Shown here piece by piece: positions 64,000-64,000 of a stretch of 64,000 nucleotides of DNA. The notes below the pieces were generated by a model. The model did no database searches, was not told where the DNA came from, and worked only from the letters and a program-made list of their open reading frames with translations. Location of the stretch: positions 91,318 through 155,317 of the forward strand of contig CAWIOM010000005.1 of the NCBI GenBank assembly GCA_963837735.1. Reading direction: 5' to 3'. Both the position numbers and the translations under genes were made by a program. Position 1 is the stretch's first letter; each line of letters starts with the position of its first letter. The DNA comes from VRUE01 sp963837735 (GTDB lineage Bacteria > Actinomycetota > Thermoleophilia > Solirubrobacterales > 70-9).

Positions 64000-64000
64000 A

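Overview
The window is 64 kb of very GC-rich chromosome around a replication origin. It most resembles the actinobacterial class Thermoleophilia (Solirubrobacterales-like). The grounds are the base composition, the mycobacterial-type fhaA-fhaB-pp2C-rodA-pbpA-pknB cluster, the dnaA-dnaN-recF-dciA-gyrB-gyrA order, and secreted beta-helix proteins with the Arg/Cys-rich C-terminal domain typical of that group. This placement is inference; no 16S gene is present. About half of the protein genes, including indispensable ones (dnaA, rnpA, yidC, rsmG, hemL), are split by single-base frameshifts while the protein families stay recognisable on both sides. I read this as indel error in a draft or long-read assembly rather than gene decay. 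Such genes are given over their whole span with approximate break points.

Layout. 1-4.6 kb: end of metF, a DUF3105 membrane protein, and a minus-strand run of FemAB-like, GNAT, HD and metallo-beta-lactamase genes. 4.6-16.4 kb: a surface-glycan locus (initiating sugar transferase, three glycosyltransferases, Wzx flippase, Wzy/ligase, FlaA1/CapD-type dehydratase, LytR_C protein) followed by DedA and UppP. 16.3-18.9 kb: purM and a membrane Ser/Thr kinase. 19-23.2 kb: three tandem secreted beta-helix paralogues. 23.3-32.4 kb: the cell-wall growth and signalling cluster on the minus strand (ddl, PASTA kinase, PBP, RodA/FtsW, PP2C phosphatase, two FHA proteins, a third kinase). 32.5-35.7 kb: a membrane-anchored protein, pheA, an HNH nuclease and a small secreted protein. 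35.7-45 kb: gyrA, gyrB, dciA, recF, dnaN, dnaA, transcribed leftward. 45-49.8 kb: rpmH, rnpA, yidD, yidC, jag, rsmG, parA, parB and tRNA-Ile, transcribed rightward. 49.8-64 kb: bifunctional nuclease, a second ddl, an aminotransferase, a phosphodiesterase plus membrane mannosyltransferase-like pair, a YmdB phosphoesterase, an ABC-2 exporter, and a heme cluster (hemB, a fused AhbA/AhbB-like protein, hemL).

How the genes work together. Glycan assembly (lipid-linked sugar transferase, Wzx, Wzy, UppP, DedA), peptidoglycan synthesis (two Ddl ligases, RodA, PBP) and its control by PASTA kinase, PP2C and FHA proteins form one envelope theme. A candidate oriC lies between dnaA and dnaN, and a near-consensus parS at the rnpA-yidD junction, 3 kb from parAB.

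The most unusual signal is a set of palindromic repeats. One family (three copies, about 75-88 bp) sits inside coding sequence of membrane glycan genes without breaking the frame. Its arms differ between copies but stay perfectly complementary within the two best copies. A second family has a conserved core of about 70 bp with copy-specific outer stems. Further single palindromes occupy several operon spacers.
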